A stretch of DNA of 64,000 nucleotides from Marinobacter sediminum (GTDB taxonomy: Bacteria > Pseudomonadota > Gammaproteobacteria > Pseudomonadales > Oleiphilaceae). Both the position numbers and the translations under genes were made by a program. The stretch lies in the NCBI RefSeq assembly GCF_023657445.1, contig NZ_JAGTWY010000001.1, positions 62,001 to 126,000 on the forward strand, in the 5' to 3' direction. The notes under the pieces were generated by a model. It worked only from the letters and a program-made list of their open reading frames with translations. It had not been told where the DNA came from and made no database searches. Every line of letters begins with the position of its first letter. Positions within the stretch are counted from its first letter, which is position 1. Shown here piece after piece: positions 36,995 to 50,485 of this stretch.

Positions 36995-39109
36995 ATGATG
37001 ATTGACAGAAACATGCACGAACAAAAAAGTTTGGGGTCGAGGCTAGCGATGTTCAGAAAACTCAATGTATACGTCAGCGTGGTTGCTTTTGGGTTGTTAT
37101 CCGGCCTGGCCAATGCGGTCACGCTGGAAGACGTGACATTTTCGTCCCTGCCGGGGGAGCGCCTGGAAGTGACGCTTCAGTTTGATGGTCAGCCGCCGGA
37201 ACCAACGGGCTACACCATTGAGCGTCCCGCACGTATTGCGGTTGATTTAAGCGACACTACGAGCGGACTTGACAGCCGTAGCATCCCGCTTGGCTCTGGC
37301 AATGCCCAGAGCATGACGGTTGTCGAAACCAAAGACCGTACACGACTGATCTTTAATCTGGTGGAGTTGGTGCCCTATGACACCACTCGCAATAACAATT
37401 CCCTGGTGATGACCATTGGTGGCGGGGGTGCTGCAACGGCCTCCATGTCCTCTGAAGCATCAGCGGCTTCAGTGTCGGCAACTACCGGTGCGAACGCTTT
37501 GGCGGGCGTCGATTTCAGGCGCGGCAAGGATGGCGAAGGCAGGGTCGTGGTTGACCTGGGTAGCACTTCCGCGCCTGTTGATCTCTCCGAACTGGGGGGC
37601 AAGATTCGACTGACCATGCCGGATTTAGCCGTACCTGAGAATCTGCGCCGTCGTCTTGATGTAACGGATTTTGCGACGCCGGTTAATCGAATCGATACCT
37701 ACGTTGAAGATGGTAACGCCATTGTCGAGATCCGTCCGGAAGGTAATTACGATTACATTGCTTACCAGTCTGGAAGCGAGTTTACAGTCAGTGTCGAGAA
37801 GCTGACGGAGCAGGAGGCTGAGGCTCGAAGGGAAGAAAAATTCCCGTATACCGGCGAAAAGCTCTCGCTTAACTTTCAGGATATTGAAGTCCGCTCAGTG
37901 TTACAGCTGATTGCCGACTTTACAGGCCTGAACCTGGTTGCCAGTGACACGGTTGGCGGAAGCATTACGCTTCGCTTGCAGAATGTTCCATGGGATCAGG
38001 CTCTTGATCTGATTCTCAAAACCAAAGGCCTGGACAAGCGCCAGATCGGGAATGTGCTTCTGGTGGCTCCGGCGGATGAGATTGCGGCTCGAGAAAAGCT
38101 TGAGCTTGAAACCACCAAACAGATTGCTGAACTTGCACCGGTTCGTCTGGACATCATTCAGGTGAACTATGCCAAGGCCGGTGACATAGTAGGGCTGATT
38201 AAAGAGGACGAGGAGCTGATTTCGGACCGTGGTTTCGTATCCTCAGACGTTCGAACCAACACCATCAGTGTTCGGGAAACGGCCGAGAAACTCGAAGAGA
38301 TCCGGCGCCTCGTTTCTACGTGGGACGTTCCGGTGCGCCAGGTGTCCATTGAGGCCCGTATTGTGCGGGCACAAACCAACGTAGCCGAGGATCTCGGTAT
38401 CCGTTGGGGCGGCGCGGCATATGACGTCAGTGGTGATAACGTCTTTGCCATCGGGGGTTCCCAAGGTGCAGTCGAAGAAGCCCGACAGGCAGCTGGTGGA
38501 GGAAGTAATACAATAACCTTCCCGGGAGCCCTGGCAGTGGACCTCGGCGTCACAGGTGAGGGCGCATCATCCTTTGCCATCGGTTGGGGCAGTGATGACT
38601 TCCTCGTTGATCTTGAGCTCTCTGCGCTGGAGAGTGATGGCCAGGCTGAAGTTGTCTCGCAGCCGCGCGTGGTAACGGCGGACCGCCAGACCGCGTCCAT
38701 CAAGTCGGGTGAAGAGATTCCTTACCAGGAAGCGTCTTCAAGTGGCGCAACCTCTGTTTCGTTCAAGGAAGCTGTGCTGTCCCTGGAAGTGACGCCTCAG
38801 ATTACGCCAGACGACAAAATCATCATGGATCTGGTGGTAAATCAGGATTCCCGAGGGGAAGTGACAGCGGGTATTCCTTCCATCAATACCAATGCGGTGA
38901 CTACACAGGTTCTGGTTGGTAATGGGGAGACTGTTGTGCTGGGCGGTATTTTCCAGTCCGAGGTTGCTACCCAGACCACCAAGACTCCGTTCCTGGGTGA
39001 CATCCCATATCTGGGCCGCCTGTTTAAGCGAACTGAGCGTATCGATGAGCGCAGTGAGTTGCTGATCTTCATAACACCGAAGATTATAAAGAGCGACCTG
39101 ATTCGTTAA
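36995..39109 (+). CDS. pilQ: Type IV pilus secretin PilQ
   Basis: Outer-membrane channel through which the pilus passes. It has 704 residues from the ATG at 36995, after TAAGGAG. A signal peptide ends near SGLANA (about 43). Two AMIN peptidoglycan-binding domains follow (LEDVTFSSLPGERLEVTLQF and GVDFRRGKDGEGRVVVDLG). A secretin/TonB short N domain comes next (LSLNFQDIEVRSVLQLIADF), then an N1 domain, and the secretin pore from about residue 480, with VVSQPRVVTADRQTASIKSG and ELLIFITPKII. Full length; last gene of pilMNOPQ. Confidence 0.97.
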   Translation: MMIDRNMHEQKSLGSRLAMFRKLNVYVSVVAFGLLSGLANAVTLEDVTFSSLPGERLEVTLQFDGQPPEPTGYTIERPARIAVDLSDTTSGLDSRSIPLGSGNAQSMTVVETKDRTRLIFNLVELVPYDTTRNNNSLVMTIGGGGAATASMSSEASAASVSATTGANALAGVDFRRGKDGEGRVVVDLGSTSAPVDLSELGGKIRLTMPDLAVPENLRRRLDVTDFATPVNRIDTYVEDGNAIVEIRPEGNYDYIAYQSGSEFTVSVEKLTEQEAEARREEKFPYTGEKLSLNFQDIEVRSVLQLIADFTGLNLVASDTVGGSITLRLQNVPWDQALDLILKTKGLDKRQIGNVLLVAPADEIAAREKLELETTKQIAELAPVRLDIIQVNYAKAGDIVGLIKEDEELISDRGFVSSDVRTNTISVRETAEKLEEIRRLVSTWDVPVRQVSIEARIVRAQTNVAEDLGIRWGGAAYDVSGDNVFAIGGSQGAVEEARQAAGGGSNTITFPGALAVDLGVTGEGASSFAIGWGSDDFLVDLELSALESDGQAEVVSQPRVVTADRQTASIKSGEEIPYQEASSSGATSVSFKEAVLSLEVTPQITPDDKIIMDLVVNQDSRGEVTAGIPSINTNAVTTQVLVGNGETVVLGGIFQSEVATQTTKTPFLGDIPYLGRLFKRTERIDERSELLIFITPKIIKSDLIR

Positions 39110-39123
39110 TCTGGTTCGGTTCA

Positions 39124-39153
39124 AAGCCGCCGCGTAAAACCGGCGGCTTTTTT
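39124..39153 (+). terminator. Intrinsic terminator of pilMNOPQ
   Basis: Stem AAGCCGCCG/CGGCGGCTT with an eight-base loop and a run of six T, 15 nt after the pilQ stop. Confidence 0.93.
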
Positions 39154-39246
39154 GTGTCTGATGCCTTTGCAATAAGAGTCGGGGAACTTATGGAAAGAGT
39201 AGCCCTGTGATATTCTCACCCGCCTGAACACAATTGAGCGGAAGTT

Positions 39247-39813
39247 ATGTCTTTGCCCAAACGCGTTGTCCTGGTTGGCCCCATGGGAGCTGGCAAAAGT
39301 ACTATTGGTCGTATGCTGGCCAAAGAGCTGGGCTATCGTTTTCTGGATTCGGATCGAATTATCGAAGACCGGTGTGGCGCTAACATCCCCTGGATCTTCG
39401 ATGTGGAAGGCGAGGAGGGTTTTCGTCAGCGAGAAACGGCCATGTTGGAGGAGCTGTCCACCGAGCCGAAGACTGTTCTGGCAACAGGTGGCGGAGCGGT
39501 CATGCGCACTGAAAACCATCCGTTACTCAAGAAAGATGCCGTTGTGGTTTATCTTAAAACCTCCCTGGAACAGCAGGTCGAGCGAACGCGAAGAGACCGA
39601 AACCGGCCATTGCTCCAGAATGACGATCCTGAGGGGGTTTTGCGCAAACTCTTTTCGATCCGGGATCCTCTATATACCGGGCTGGCCGATATTATTATGT
39701 ATACCGATCGCAAGAGTCCGCGACTGGTCGTTCGTCAACTTGTTAATCGAATGAACCCCAGGACGCCTCGCCACAAGCGGCAAGTGCGGAAGGAAGGGCG
39801 AAATCATGTCTGA
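39247..39813 (+). CDS. aroK: Shikimate kinase
   Basis: Phosphorylates shikimate with ATP in aromatic amino acid synthesis. It has 188 residues. The P-loop is GPMGAGKST, with [13 protein letters not shown] (shikimate-binding Asp), FRQRETAML and [10 protein letters not shown]. The C-terminus is extended and basic ([11 protein letters not shown]). It overlaps aroB by 8 nt. The pair aroK-aroB after pilQ is conserved across gammaproteobacteria. Confidence 0.97.
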   Translation: MSLPKRVVLVGPMGAGKSTIGRMLAKELGYRFLDSDRIIEDRCGANIPWIFDVEGEEGFRQRETAMLEELSTEPKTVLATGGGAVMRTENHPLLKKDAVVVYLKTSLEQQVERTRRDRNRPLLQNDDPEGVLRKLFSIRDPLYTGLADIIMYTDRKSPRLVVRQLVNRMNPRTPRHKRQVRKEGRNHV

Positions 39814-40900
39814 AGTGCTTCATGAACTCACCGTTGAATTGGGTGAGCGCAGCTACCCGATAATCATTGGTCAAGGGCTTCTGGGAGAGATCGATCTCTC
39901 GTCTTACGTGAGCGGTTCTCAGGTTATGATCGTTACCAATGAGACGGTGGCACCGCTCTATCTGGAAAGGGTGCGGGGCTGTTTCCCCGGGAAGCATGCT
40001 GACGTCGTAACTCTGCCCGATGGCGAAAAGTACAAGGACTGGCAGGTTCTGAACCTTATTTTTGACGGATTACTTGAAAAGCGGCATACACGGAAAACCA
40101 CCCTTGTCGCCCTTGGAGGCGGTGTTGTTGGGGATATGGCTGGATTTGCCGCCGCCTGCTACCAACGCGGAGTACCGTTTATTCAGGTTCCGACAACTCT
40201 TCTATCCCAGGTAGATTCCTCTGTTGGTGGAAAGACCGGAATCAATCATCCGCTCGGCAAGAACATGATCGGTGCCTTTCATCAGCCCGAAGCCGTACTG
40301 ATTGATACGGATAGTCTCAAAACCCTTCCGTCGCGCGAAGTATCTGCGGGACTTGCGGAAGTGATCAAGTATGGTTTGATCCGGGACCCGGGGTTTCTGG
40401 ACTGGCTTGAAGAAAATATGGATCGGCTGGTGGCCCTTGAAGACGAGGCAGTCGGCGAAGCCATTTTCCGCTCCTGTACCTGTAAGGCAGAGGTAGTCGC
40501 CAAAGATGAGCGTGAAGGTGGATTGAGGGCGATTCTCAATCTTGGCCATACGTTTGGTCACGCCATTGAAACCTTTTCGGGCTATGGCAACTGGCTTCAT
40601 GGTGAGGCCGTTGGTGTTGGTATGATCATGGCCGCTGACCTCTCTGCCCGAGAGGGTTCGATAACTCATGAGGAATGTAAGAGAGCGGCGCGCCTTGTTT
40701 CGCAAGCGGGCTTGCCCGAGAAACCTCCTGAGAGTATGACGCCAGAGGATTTCATGAATCTGATGGCAGTGGACAAGAAAAATGTCGACGGACAATTACG
40801 GTTGGTTTTGCTTCGTGCACTGGGAGACGCGGTCGTGACTGCGGATGCCGCTGCGGAAAATCTTGCTGCAACACTGGCTGAATTCTGTCGGCATCAATGA
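39806..40900 (+). CDS. aroB: 3-dehydroquinate synthase
   Basis: Cyclises DAHP to 3-dehydroquinate using NAD and a divalent metal. It has 364 residues. The NAD-binding block is [19 protein letters not shown], then [20 protein letters not shown]. Metal and active-site residues lie in [20 protein letters not shown] and [12 protein letters not shown], with His in [10 protein letters not shown]. Normal length. Confidence 0.98.
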   Translation: MSEVLHELTVELGERSYPIIIGQGLLGEIDLSSYVSGSQVMIVTNETVAPLYLERVRGCFPGKHADVVTLPDGEKYKDWQVLNLIFDGLLEKRHTRKTTLVALGGGVVGDMAGFAAACYQRGVPFIQVPTTLLSQVDSSVGGKTGINHPLGKNMIGAFHQPEAVLIDTDSLKTLPSREVSAGLAEVIKYGLIRDPGFLDWLEENMDRLVALEDEAVGEAIFRSCTCKAEVVAKDEREGGLRAILNLGHTFGHAIETFSGYGNWLHGEAVGVGMIMAADLSAREGSITHEECKRAARLVSQAGLPEKPPESMTPEDFMNLMAVDKKNVDGQLRLVLLRALGDAVVTADAAAENLAATLAEFCRHQ

Positions 40901-40952
40901 CAACCGACTCGATTCGGTATTTGGCCGCCAGGGTAAACGGCAGGGAAGAGTT

Positions 40953-42449
<1,497 letters not shown>

Positions 42450-42544
42450 CGGCTCCGCGCACGTCGGGCAAGCTAACTCATTGTTCCGTAAGCCCGAGGA
42501 CTGGGAAGTCCGGTTTTTGTTCCCCAAAATAATGTCACTCTGAT

Positions 42545-42573
42545 TTGAGTACGTATTTCTACGTGTGTAAAAT
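42545..42573 (+). promoter_or_regulatory. Predicted sigma-70 promoter of gltBD
   Basis: TTGAGT (42545-42550), a 17-nt spacer and TAAAAT (42568-42573) lie about 95 nt upstream of gltB. Spacing is ideal and the hexamers match at four or five positions each. The rest of the 218-nt gap after the DamX-like gene holds no gene. Confidence 0.6.
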
Positions 42574-42667
42574 GACCAGCCCCCATTTTCAGTGTCAAAG
42601 GGTGGCCAGGTTGCAGTGCGCCGAATAACCCTTTGATTGAAAAGAATTTCTACGCGAGAGAACGCTT

Positions 42668-45600
42668 ATGATGACAGGTTTGTATCATCCCGATGAATTC
42701 AGGGACAACTGTGGATTTGGTCTGATTGCCCATATGAAGGGCGATGCCAGCCACAAGTTGTTACAAACTGCCATCGAGTCGCTGACCTGCATGACCCACC
42801 GAGGTGGAATCGCTGCAGACGGAAAGACCGGCGATGGTTGTGGCCTTCTTATCCAGAGCCCGGACGCCTTCCTGAAAAAGGCTTCCAAGGCTGCGTTTGG
42901 CAAGGAACCCGGAGATTTGTTTGCCGTGGGCCAGGTATTCCTGAACCCGGACGAGGCCAAGGCCGCAGCTGGACGTGCAGCGGTTGAGAAACGCTTGGCC
43001 GAGCAGGGTCTGGAGATTATGGGCTGGCGCGAAGTGCCCGTTGATGACAGCTGCCTCGGCCCCATGGCACTGGAATGCCTGCCGCGTATTGAACAAGTGT
43101 TTGTTGTACCGGCCGGAAAGACCGAAAGGGAATTTGCGATCGGCCTGTTTGTAGGCCGTCGCCACGCCGAACGGGACATGGTTGATGATGCCGAGTTTTA
43201 TATCTGCAGCCTGTCGCATCGGACACTGGCCTACAAGGGCCTGATGATGCCAGCCGATCTGGCCAACTTCTACAAGGACCTGGGTGATCCGGATCTGGAA
43301 ACTGCTATCTGTGTTTTCCACCAGCGGTTCTCGACCAATACCATGCCGCGTTGGCCCTTGGCGCAGCCGTTCCGTTACCTCGCCCACAACGGCGAGATCA
43401 ATACCGTCGACGGTAACCGGAACTGGGCCATTGCCCGTGCCGCCAAATTCAGCTCGCCAGACCTTCCGGACCTTCAGACGCTTCAGCCGTTGGTAAACCT
43501 GACAGGGTCTGACTCCTCCAGTATGGATAACATGCTCGAAATCCTGTTGGCTGGGGGTGTGGATCTGTTCCGTGCTGTTCGCATGATGATCCCGCCGGCT
43601 TGGCAAAATGTCGACAGCATGGACTCCGAACTACGAGCCTTCTACGAATACAATTCCATGCACATGGAGCCCTGGGATGGCCCTGCCGGGCTGGTTATGT
43701 CCGACGGTCGCTATGCCGTGTGTATGCTTGACCGCAATGGCTTGCGCCCGGCCCGCTGGGTTATCACCAAGGATGATTTCATCACTCTGGCGTCAGAGAT
43801 TGGTACCTATGGCTATCAGCCCGATGACGTGGTTGCAAAGGGTCGCGTCGGACCGGGGCAGATGCTGGCCATTGATACTGAGTCCGGAGAAGTGCTGCAT
43901 ACCAAGGACATCGATCAGCGCCTGAAGTCTGCCCAGCCATACAAACGCTGGTTACGGGAGAATGCTTTGCGTGTTGAGACCACGCTCAATCAGGCTACTC
44001 CGGAATTCAAGCTGATGGATGCTGATGTGCTTCAGGTGCATCAGAAGATGTTCATGGTGTCGTTCGAGGAGCGCGACCAGGTGCTGCGCCCTCTGGCTGA
44101 GAATGGCCAGGAAGCGGTTGGTTCCATGGGCGACGATACTCCGATGGCGGTGCTGTCCAGCAAAGTCAGGCATGTCGGGGATTACTTCCGTCAGAAGTTT
44201 GCCCAGGTTACCAACCCGGCTATTGACCCGCTGCGGGAATCCATCGTGATGTCGCTGGAGACCTGTCTTGGTGCTGAACGCAATGTCTTTCAGGAAACTG
44301 CGGAGCATGCGGATCGGATTATTTTGACCACTCCGGTTCTATCTCCAGCGAAATTCCTCAAAATCACCAATAACGATCGTCCCGGCTTTGAGATCGCTCG
44401 CATTTCCATGAGCTATCGCCCGGAGCTGGGTCTGGAGCAGGCAGTCCGCCAGGTGTGCGATGAGGCCGAGCAGGCCGTTCGTGATGGCAAGGTGCTGCTG
44501 GTGCTGACCGACAAGGATCTGAAGGAAGGCGAACTGCCGGTAAACGCCATGATGGCGACCGGTGCGGTTCACCACCACCTGGTTGCAAAAGGCTTGCGTT
44601 GCGATTCCAACATTATTGTGGAGAGTGGCTGGGCCCGCGATCCTCATCAGTTTGCCGTGCTGTTTGGCTTTGGTGCGACGGCAGTCTATCCATACCTGGC
44701 GTATCAGCTTCTTAACGACCTGATTCGAACCGGCGAAGTATTGATGGATCCCATCGAAGCGAAGAACAACTACCGTAAGGGCATCAACAAGGGGCTGCTG
44801 AAGATCCTTTCCAAGATGGGGATCTCCACCATTACCTCCTATCGGGGTGCTCAATTGTTTGAAGCCATCGGTCTCGCTGACGAAGTGGTCGATCTCTGCT
44901 TCAAAGGCGTGCCGAGCCGAATCCAGGGCGCAGGCTTCTTTGATTTCCAGCAGGATCAGGAGCAGCTGGCGTCAATTGCCTGGAAACCCCGCAAGTCGAT
45001 TTCCCAGGGCGGCCTGCTGAAGTACGTTCATGGCCAGGAGTATCACGCCTTTAACCCGGACGTCATCGGCAAGCTGCAGGAAGCCGTTACCAGCGGCGAT
45101 TATGGTCACTACAAGGAATATGCGGGACTGGTCAATGAGCGTCCCGTTGCAACTCTGCGCGACCTTTTGGGCTTCCGCAAGGACCTCAAGGCTATCGACA
45201 TTTCCGAGGTCGAGCCGGTCGAGAATATCTTCCCGCGTTTCGATTCTGCGGCGATGTCTCTGGGGGCGCTTTCGCCTGAGGCTCATGAAGCCCTCGCAGT
45301 GGCGATGAATACGTTGGGAGGGCGCTCCAACTCTGGCGAAGGTGGTGAAGACCCAGCCCGCTATGGGACGGAGAAACGCTCCAAGATCAAGCAGGTGGCC
45401 TCCGGTCGCTTTGGTGTTACTGCGGAGTATCTGCGCAGCGCTGACGTCATGCAGATTAAGGTCGCTCAGGGTGCCAAACCTGGCGAGGGTGGCCAGCTGC
45501 CGGGCGGTAAGGTCAACGACCTGATCGCACGCCTGCGTTACTCGGTGCCCGGCGTGACGCTGATTTCTCCGCCGCCGCACCATGACATCTACTCCATTGA

Positions 45601-47116
45601 GGATCTGGCGCAGTTGATTTTTGACCTCAAGCAGGTCAATCCGGAAGCGCTGGTTTCCGTTAAGCTCGTGTCTGAGCCGGGTGTTGGCACAATCGCAGCG
45701 GGTGTGGCCAAGGCGTACGCTGACCTGATTACGGTTTCCGGTTATGACGGTGGCACTGCAGCCAGCCCGCTGACGTCCATCCGCTATGCAGGCTCCCCTT
45801 GGGAGCTTGGCCTGACAGAAACCCAGCAGGCGCTGCGAGCCAATGATCTGCGAGGCAAGATTCGCCTGCAGACCGATGGCGGCATCAAGACCGGTCTGGA
45901 CGTAGTCAAGGGTGCGATCCTGGGCGCGGAAAGCTTTGGCTTCGGGACCACTCCGATGGTGGCTCTGGGTTGTAAATACCTGCGTATCTGCCACCTGAAC
46001 AACTGTGCCACCGGTGTTGCCACCCAGAATGAGTATCTGCGTGAAGAGCACTTCAAGGGCACTGTCGAGATGGCCATGAACTTCTTCCGCTTCGTTGCGG
46101 AAGAGACTCGCGAGTGGCTTGCCAATCTGGGTGTGCGAAGCCTGGAAGAACTGGTCGGCCGCGTTGACCTTCTGGAGCGACTGCCAGGCGATACTGAGCG
46201 TCAGAAGAAGTTGGATCTCTCGCGTCTGTTGTCCAACGACAACATTCCAGCCGATAAGCCTCAGACCTGTCAGGTTGAACGAAACTACCCGTTTGACCAG
46301 GGCGTGCTTGCCGAAGAGATGGTGAAAGACACTGCTACGGCTATCGAGAATAAATCCGGAGGTGCCTGGTCTTATCGGGTTACCAACTGTGACCGTTCCA
46401 TTGGTGCCCGCCTGTCAGGCGAAATTGCGGCCGTACACGGCAACCAGGGCATGGTTGATGCACAGATTACCCTTGATCTGACCGGCACGGCCGGCCAGAG
46501 CTTTGGTGTCTGGAACGTCGGTGGTCTCAATCTGATTCTGGAAGGTGACGCCAACGACTACGTTGGCAAAGGCATGACCGGTGGCAAGCTGGTAGTCAAG
46601 CCGCCGCGCGGCAGCGCCTTCAAAACTCAGGAGACGTCCATCGTTGGCAACACCTGCCTGTATGGTGCAACTGGCGGCAAACTGTTTGCCGCCGGCACAG
46701 CAGGTGAGCGATTTGCGGTACGTAACTCAGGGGCTCATGCCGTTGTAGAAGGCGCCGGGGACCACTGCTGTGAGTATATGACCGGCGGTCTGGTGACAGT
46801 GCTGGGTGATATCGGGCACAACTTCGGTGCTGGTATGACTGGTGGCTTTGCCTATGTGATGGACCGGAACAACACCTTTGTGGACAGATACAACCACGAA
46901 CTGGTGGAGATCCAGCGGATTTCCAGCGAAGACATGGAATCCTATCGCAATCACCTGCGTGGTGTGATCCGGGAGCATATCTCAGAGACCGGCAGTGAGT
47001 GGGCCGAGCATATTCTTGAGAATTTCGACGACTACATCGGCCGTTTCTGGCTGGTTAAACCCAAGGCTGCCAACCTTCGCAGCCTGCTGGCCAGCACCAG
47101 GGCTCGTCCCGAATAA
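42668..47116 (+). CDS. gltB: Glutamate synthase large subunit
   Basis: Makes glutamate from glutamine and 2-oxoglutarate with NADPH. It has 1482 residues. The type 2 amidotransferase domain has the catalytic Cys at residue 15 ([10 protein letters not shown]) after a 14-residue propeptide that would be removed. [18 protein letters not shown] follows. A central domain, the FMN-binding synthase domain (about 790-1160, with [13 protein letters not shown] and [11 protein letters not shown]), the [3Fe-4S] ligands [12 protein letters not shown] and a C-terminal GXGXG beta-helix complete it. Translation starts at 42668 or the next codon. It forms an operon with gltD, 78 nt downstream. Confidence 0.98.
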   Translation: MMTGLYHPDEFRDNCGFGLIAHMKGDASHKLLQTAIESLTCMTHRGGIAADGKTGDGCGLLIQSPDAFLKKASKAAFGKEPGDLFAVGQVFLNPDEAKAAAGRAAVEKRLAEQGLEIMGWREVPVDDSCLGPMALECLPRIEQVFVVPAGKTEREFAIGLFVGRRHAERDMVDDAEFYICSLSHRTLAYKGLMMPADLANFYKDLGDPDLETAICVFHQRFSTNTMPRWPLAQPFRYLAHNGEINTVDGNRNWAIARAAKFSSPDLPDLQTLQPLVNLTGSDSSSMDNMLEILLAGGVDLFRAVRMMIPPAWQNVDSMDSELRAFYEYNSMHMEPWDGPAGLVMSDGRYAVCMLDRNGLRPARWVITKDDFITLASEIGTYGYQPDDVVAKGRVGPGQMLAIDTESGEVLHTKDIDQRLKSAQPYKRWLRENALRVETTLNQATPEFKLMDADVLQVHQKMFMVSFEERDQVLRPLAENGQEAVGSMGDDTPMAVLSSKVRHVGDYFRQKFAQVTNPAIDPLRESIVMSLETCLGAERNVFQETAEHADRIILTTPVLSPAKFLKITNNDRPGFEIARISMSYRPELGLEQAVRQVCDEAEQAVRDGKVLLVLTDKDLKEGELPVNAMMATGAVHHHLVAKGLRCDSNIIVESGWARDPHQFAVLFGFGATAVYPYLAYQLLNDLIRTGEVLMDPIEAKNNYRKGINKGLLKILSKMGISTITSYRGAQLFEAIGLADEVVDLCFKGVPSRIQGAGFFDFQQDQEQLASIAWKPRKSISQGGLLKYVHGQEYHAFNPDVIGKLQEAVTSGDYGHYKEYAGLVNERPVATLRDLLGFRKDLKAIDISEVEPVENIFPRFDSAAMSLGALSPEAHEALAVAMNTLGGRSNSGEGGEDPARYGTEKRSKIKQVASGRFGVTAEYLRSADVMQIKVAQGAKPGEGGQLPGGKVNDLIARLRYSVPGVTLISPPPHHDIYSIEDLAQLIFDLKQVNPEALVSVKLVSEPGVGTIAAGVAKAYADLITVSGYDGGTAASPLTSIRYAGSPWELGLTETQQALRANDLRGKIRLQTDGGIKTGLDVVKGAILGAESFGFGTTPMVALGCKYLRICHLNNCATGVATQNEYLREEHFKGTVEMAMNFFRFVAEETREWLANLGVRSLEELVGRVDLLERLPGDTERQKKLDLSRLLSNDNIPADKPQTCQVERNYPFDQGVLAEEMVKDTATAIENKSGGAWSYRVTNCDRSIGARLSGEIAAVHGNQGMVDAQITLDLTGTAGQSFGVWNVGGLNLILEGDANDYVGKGMTGGKLVVKPPRGSAFKTQETSIVGNTCLYGATGGKLFAAGTAGERFAVRNSGAHAVVEGAGDHCCEYMTGGLVTVLGDIGHNFGAGMTGGFAYVMDRNNTFVDRYNHELVEIQRISSEDMESYRNHLRGVIREHISETGSEWAEHILENFDDYIGRFWLVKPKAANLRSLLASTRARPE

Positions 47117-47179
47117 GCAACAGGGTCGAAAGGGTTTGGAGTCGGTGGCTTTGCTTGCCGCCGCTCCTGTCGAAATTGA

Positions 47180-48616
<1,437 letters not shown>

Positions 48617-48638
48617 TTGACTGCCTGATCCGGATCAG

Positions 48639-48676
48639 AAGGGCGGCTTGCTAAGGGTAAGCCGCCCTTTTTTATT
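48639..48676 (+). terminator. Intrinsic terminator of gltBD
   Basis: An 11-bp stem AAGGGCGGCTT/AAGCCGCCCTT with a nine-base loop, followed by a T-run, starts 23 nt after the gltD stop. Confidence 0.94.
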
Positions 48677-48747
48677 ATGGCAAACGGGGTATCATTGCTC
48701 CCCATTCGTTTATCACCACTTGCAGAACTGAGAACGCTGGATTTTCT

Positions 48748-49812
48748 ATGACCGAGTTGAAGAATGACCGCTTCCTGCGCGCCTTGATGCGCCAGCCCGT
48801 TGACCGTACCCCGGTATGGATGATGCGCCAGGCCGGCCGGTATTTGCCGGAATACCGCGCCACCCGTGCCAAGGCGGGTGATTTCCTCAGCCTGTGCAAG
48901 AATACTCCGCTGGCCTGCGAGGTGACCCTGCAGCCGTTGGAGCGCTACCCGCTCGACGCGGCAATCCTGTTCTCCGATATCCTGACCATTCCGGATGCTC
49001 TCGGTCTGGGCTTGTATTTTGAAACCGGCGAAGGGCCCAAATTCAAGAATACGATCCGCTCTGAAGCAGACGTGGCTGCGCTGCCGACACTGACTGCCGA
49101 AGTGGATTTGGACTACGTCATGAACGCCGTGTCCACGATTCGCGGAGCGCTCAATGGCAGTGTGCCCCTGATTGGTTTTTCCGGCAGCCCCTGGACCCTG
49201 GCGACCTACATGATCGAAGGCAGTTCCTCCAAGGATTTTCGGGAGGCCAAGAAGTTGATGTACGGGCAGCCTGAGGTCATGCATCGGTTACTCGATCATC
49301 TGGCGAATGCGGTCATCGATTACCTCAACAGTCAGATCAAGGCCGGTGCCCAGGTTGTTCAGATTTTCGATACCTGGGGCGGCGTGCTCAGCAGCTGGGC
49401 GTATGAGGAATTTTCGCTGCGTTACATGAAGAAAATTGTCGACGGTCTGATCCGCGAACGTGAAGGCCGCCATATCCCGGTGATTCTGTTTACCAAGAAC
49501 GGTGGCCAGTGGCTGGAGTCTATTGCGGATACCGGTGCCGATGCGGTCGGCCTCGACTGGACCACCGATATTGGTAAGGCCCGTGCCCGTATTGGCGATC
49601 GAGTTACCCTTCAGGGCAACATGGATCCGGCCATGCTGTATGCGCCGCCCGCGCGGATTCGTCAGGAAGTGGCGGATATTCTCCGCCGTTTTGGCACCGG
49701 TACCGGCCATGTTTTCAATCTTGGGCATGGTATTACGCCGGATGTGGATCCTGAGCATGCCAAAGCATTTATTGAAGCCGTTGTTGAATTGAGCCCCGAA
49801 TATCATCAGTAA
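48748..49812 (+). CDS. hemE: Uroporphyrinogen decarboxylase
   Basis: Decarboxylates uroporphyrinogen III to coproporphyrinogen III in haem synthesis. It has 354 residues. The signature [17 protein letters not shown] near residue 28 carries the substrate-binding Arg. [28 protein letters not shown] and [19 protein letters not shown] are conserved. Normal length; probably its own transcript after the gltD terminator. Confidence 0.98.
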   Translation: MTELKNDRFLRALMRQPVDRTPVWMMRQAGRYLPEYRATRAKAGDFLSLCKNTPLACEVTLQPLERYPLDAAILFSDILTIPDALGLGLYFETGEGPKFKNTIRSEADVAALPTLTAEVDLDYVMNAVSTIRGALNGSVPLIGFSGSPWTLATYMIEGSSSKDFREAKKLMYGQPEVMHRLLDHLANAVIDYLNSQIKAGAQVVQIFDTWGGVLSSWAYEEFSLRYMKKIVDGLIREREGRHIPVILFTKNGGQWLESIADTGADAVGLDWTTDIGKARARIGDRVTLQGNMDPAMLYAPPARIRQEVADILRRFGTGTGHVFNLGHGITPDVDPEHAKAFIEAVVELSPEYHQ

Positions 49813-49825
49813 CACGGGGAGCAGT

Positions 49826-49855
49826 CGCCTCCCGGCCTTTAAGCTCCGGGAGGCG
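49826..49855 (+). terminator. Hairpin downstream of hemE
   Basis: A 10-bp stem CGCCTCCCGG/CCGGGAGGCG with a ten-base loop, 13 nt after the hemE stop. It is followed by GCCCCGG and not by T, so termination would need another factor. Confidence 0.5.
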
Positions 49856-49935
49856 GCCCCGGGGCTCTCAGTGGATGTCCTCTGCTGGCCGGTCTATAGT
49901 CAGGTAAAACAAGACCGGTAAACAGGAGTAACCAC

Positions 49936-50304
49936 TTGCCTGCCAAAAGCCCCGAGAAACGCCGATTCCATAGAATCGAATTCGATGCGCCCTGTGAGCT
50001 GCACTGTCTGGAGAGTGTCTGGACAACGGAGGTGCTCGACATCTCGCTGAAAGGCGTTCTGGTCAAGCGACCCGAGGGATGGGATGTGCCGTTAAAGCAG
50101 CCTTGTGAGGTGATTATTCACCTGAATGATCATGAGGCGGCTATTGTTATGGCGGTGGAGTTGCGGCATGTGGAGCCGCACAGGCTCGGATTCAAATGTC
50201 AGTACATCGATTTGGACAGTGCTTCTCACCTAAAACGCCTGGTTGAGCTCAACTTGGGCGATCAGGCATTGCTTGAACGGGAATTTGCCCACCTGATTGA
50301 TTAA
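49936..50304 (+). CDS. PilZ domain protein (probable c-di-GMP receptor)
   Basis: A single PilZ domain of 122 residues, cytosolic. The c-di-GMP-binding motifs are intact: RRFHR (RxxxR, about residues 9-13) and DISLKG (DxSxxG, about 35-40). The start is a TTG at 49936 with CAGGAG upstream; no better start is in frame before the RxxxR motif. It stands alone between hemE and convergent radA. It could act on type IV pili, whose pilMNOPQ genes are in the window, but nothing here ties it to them. A large palindrome (copy C) lies 40 nt after its stop. Confidence 0.88.
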   Translation: MPAKSPEKRRFHRIEFDAPCELHCLESVWTTEVLDISLKGVLVKRPEGWDVPLKQPCEVIIHLNDHEAAIVMAVELRHVEPHRLGFKCQYIDLDSASHLKRLVELNLGDQALLEREFAHLID

Positions 50305-50343
50305 TCTCGTTACTTTTTCCTGGACTCCGCCAGAGAGTCGGAA

Positions 50344-50453
50344 GGTCAGCATTGGGGAGCCTTTCCAAAAATGTTGGAGGCCATGGATGGCCGGAAACAA
50401 GCGCACATGGATGTGCTCGTAGCGGTTTTTGGAAAGGCTCCCCAATGCTGACC
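50344..50453 (+). repeat. Twin-GGA-loop palindromic element, copy C
   Basis: The best-formed copy. Outer arms at 50344-50371 and 50426-50453 are complementary over 28 bp without mismatch. Between them are two perfect mini-hairpins, GGCCATGGATGGCC (50379-50392) and GCACATGGATGTGC (50403-50416), each a 5-bp stem with a TGGA tetraloop. The core matches copies A and B while the outer stem sequence differs. It lies between the PilZ gene and convergent radA, with the GGA strand in the direction of the PilZ transcript. Confidence 0.92.
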
Positions 50454-50485
50454 AATCACCGAGCCTTGCCATCTCGGGCAGCAGC

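Noticed and set aside
44972..46051. 359-codon minus-strand open frame inside gltB
   Set aside because: It is fully opposite the conserved synthase domain of gltB and shows no family features.
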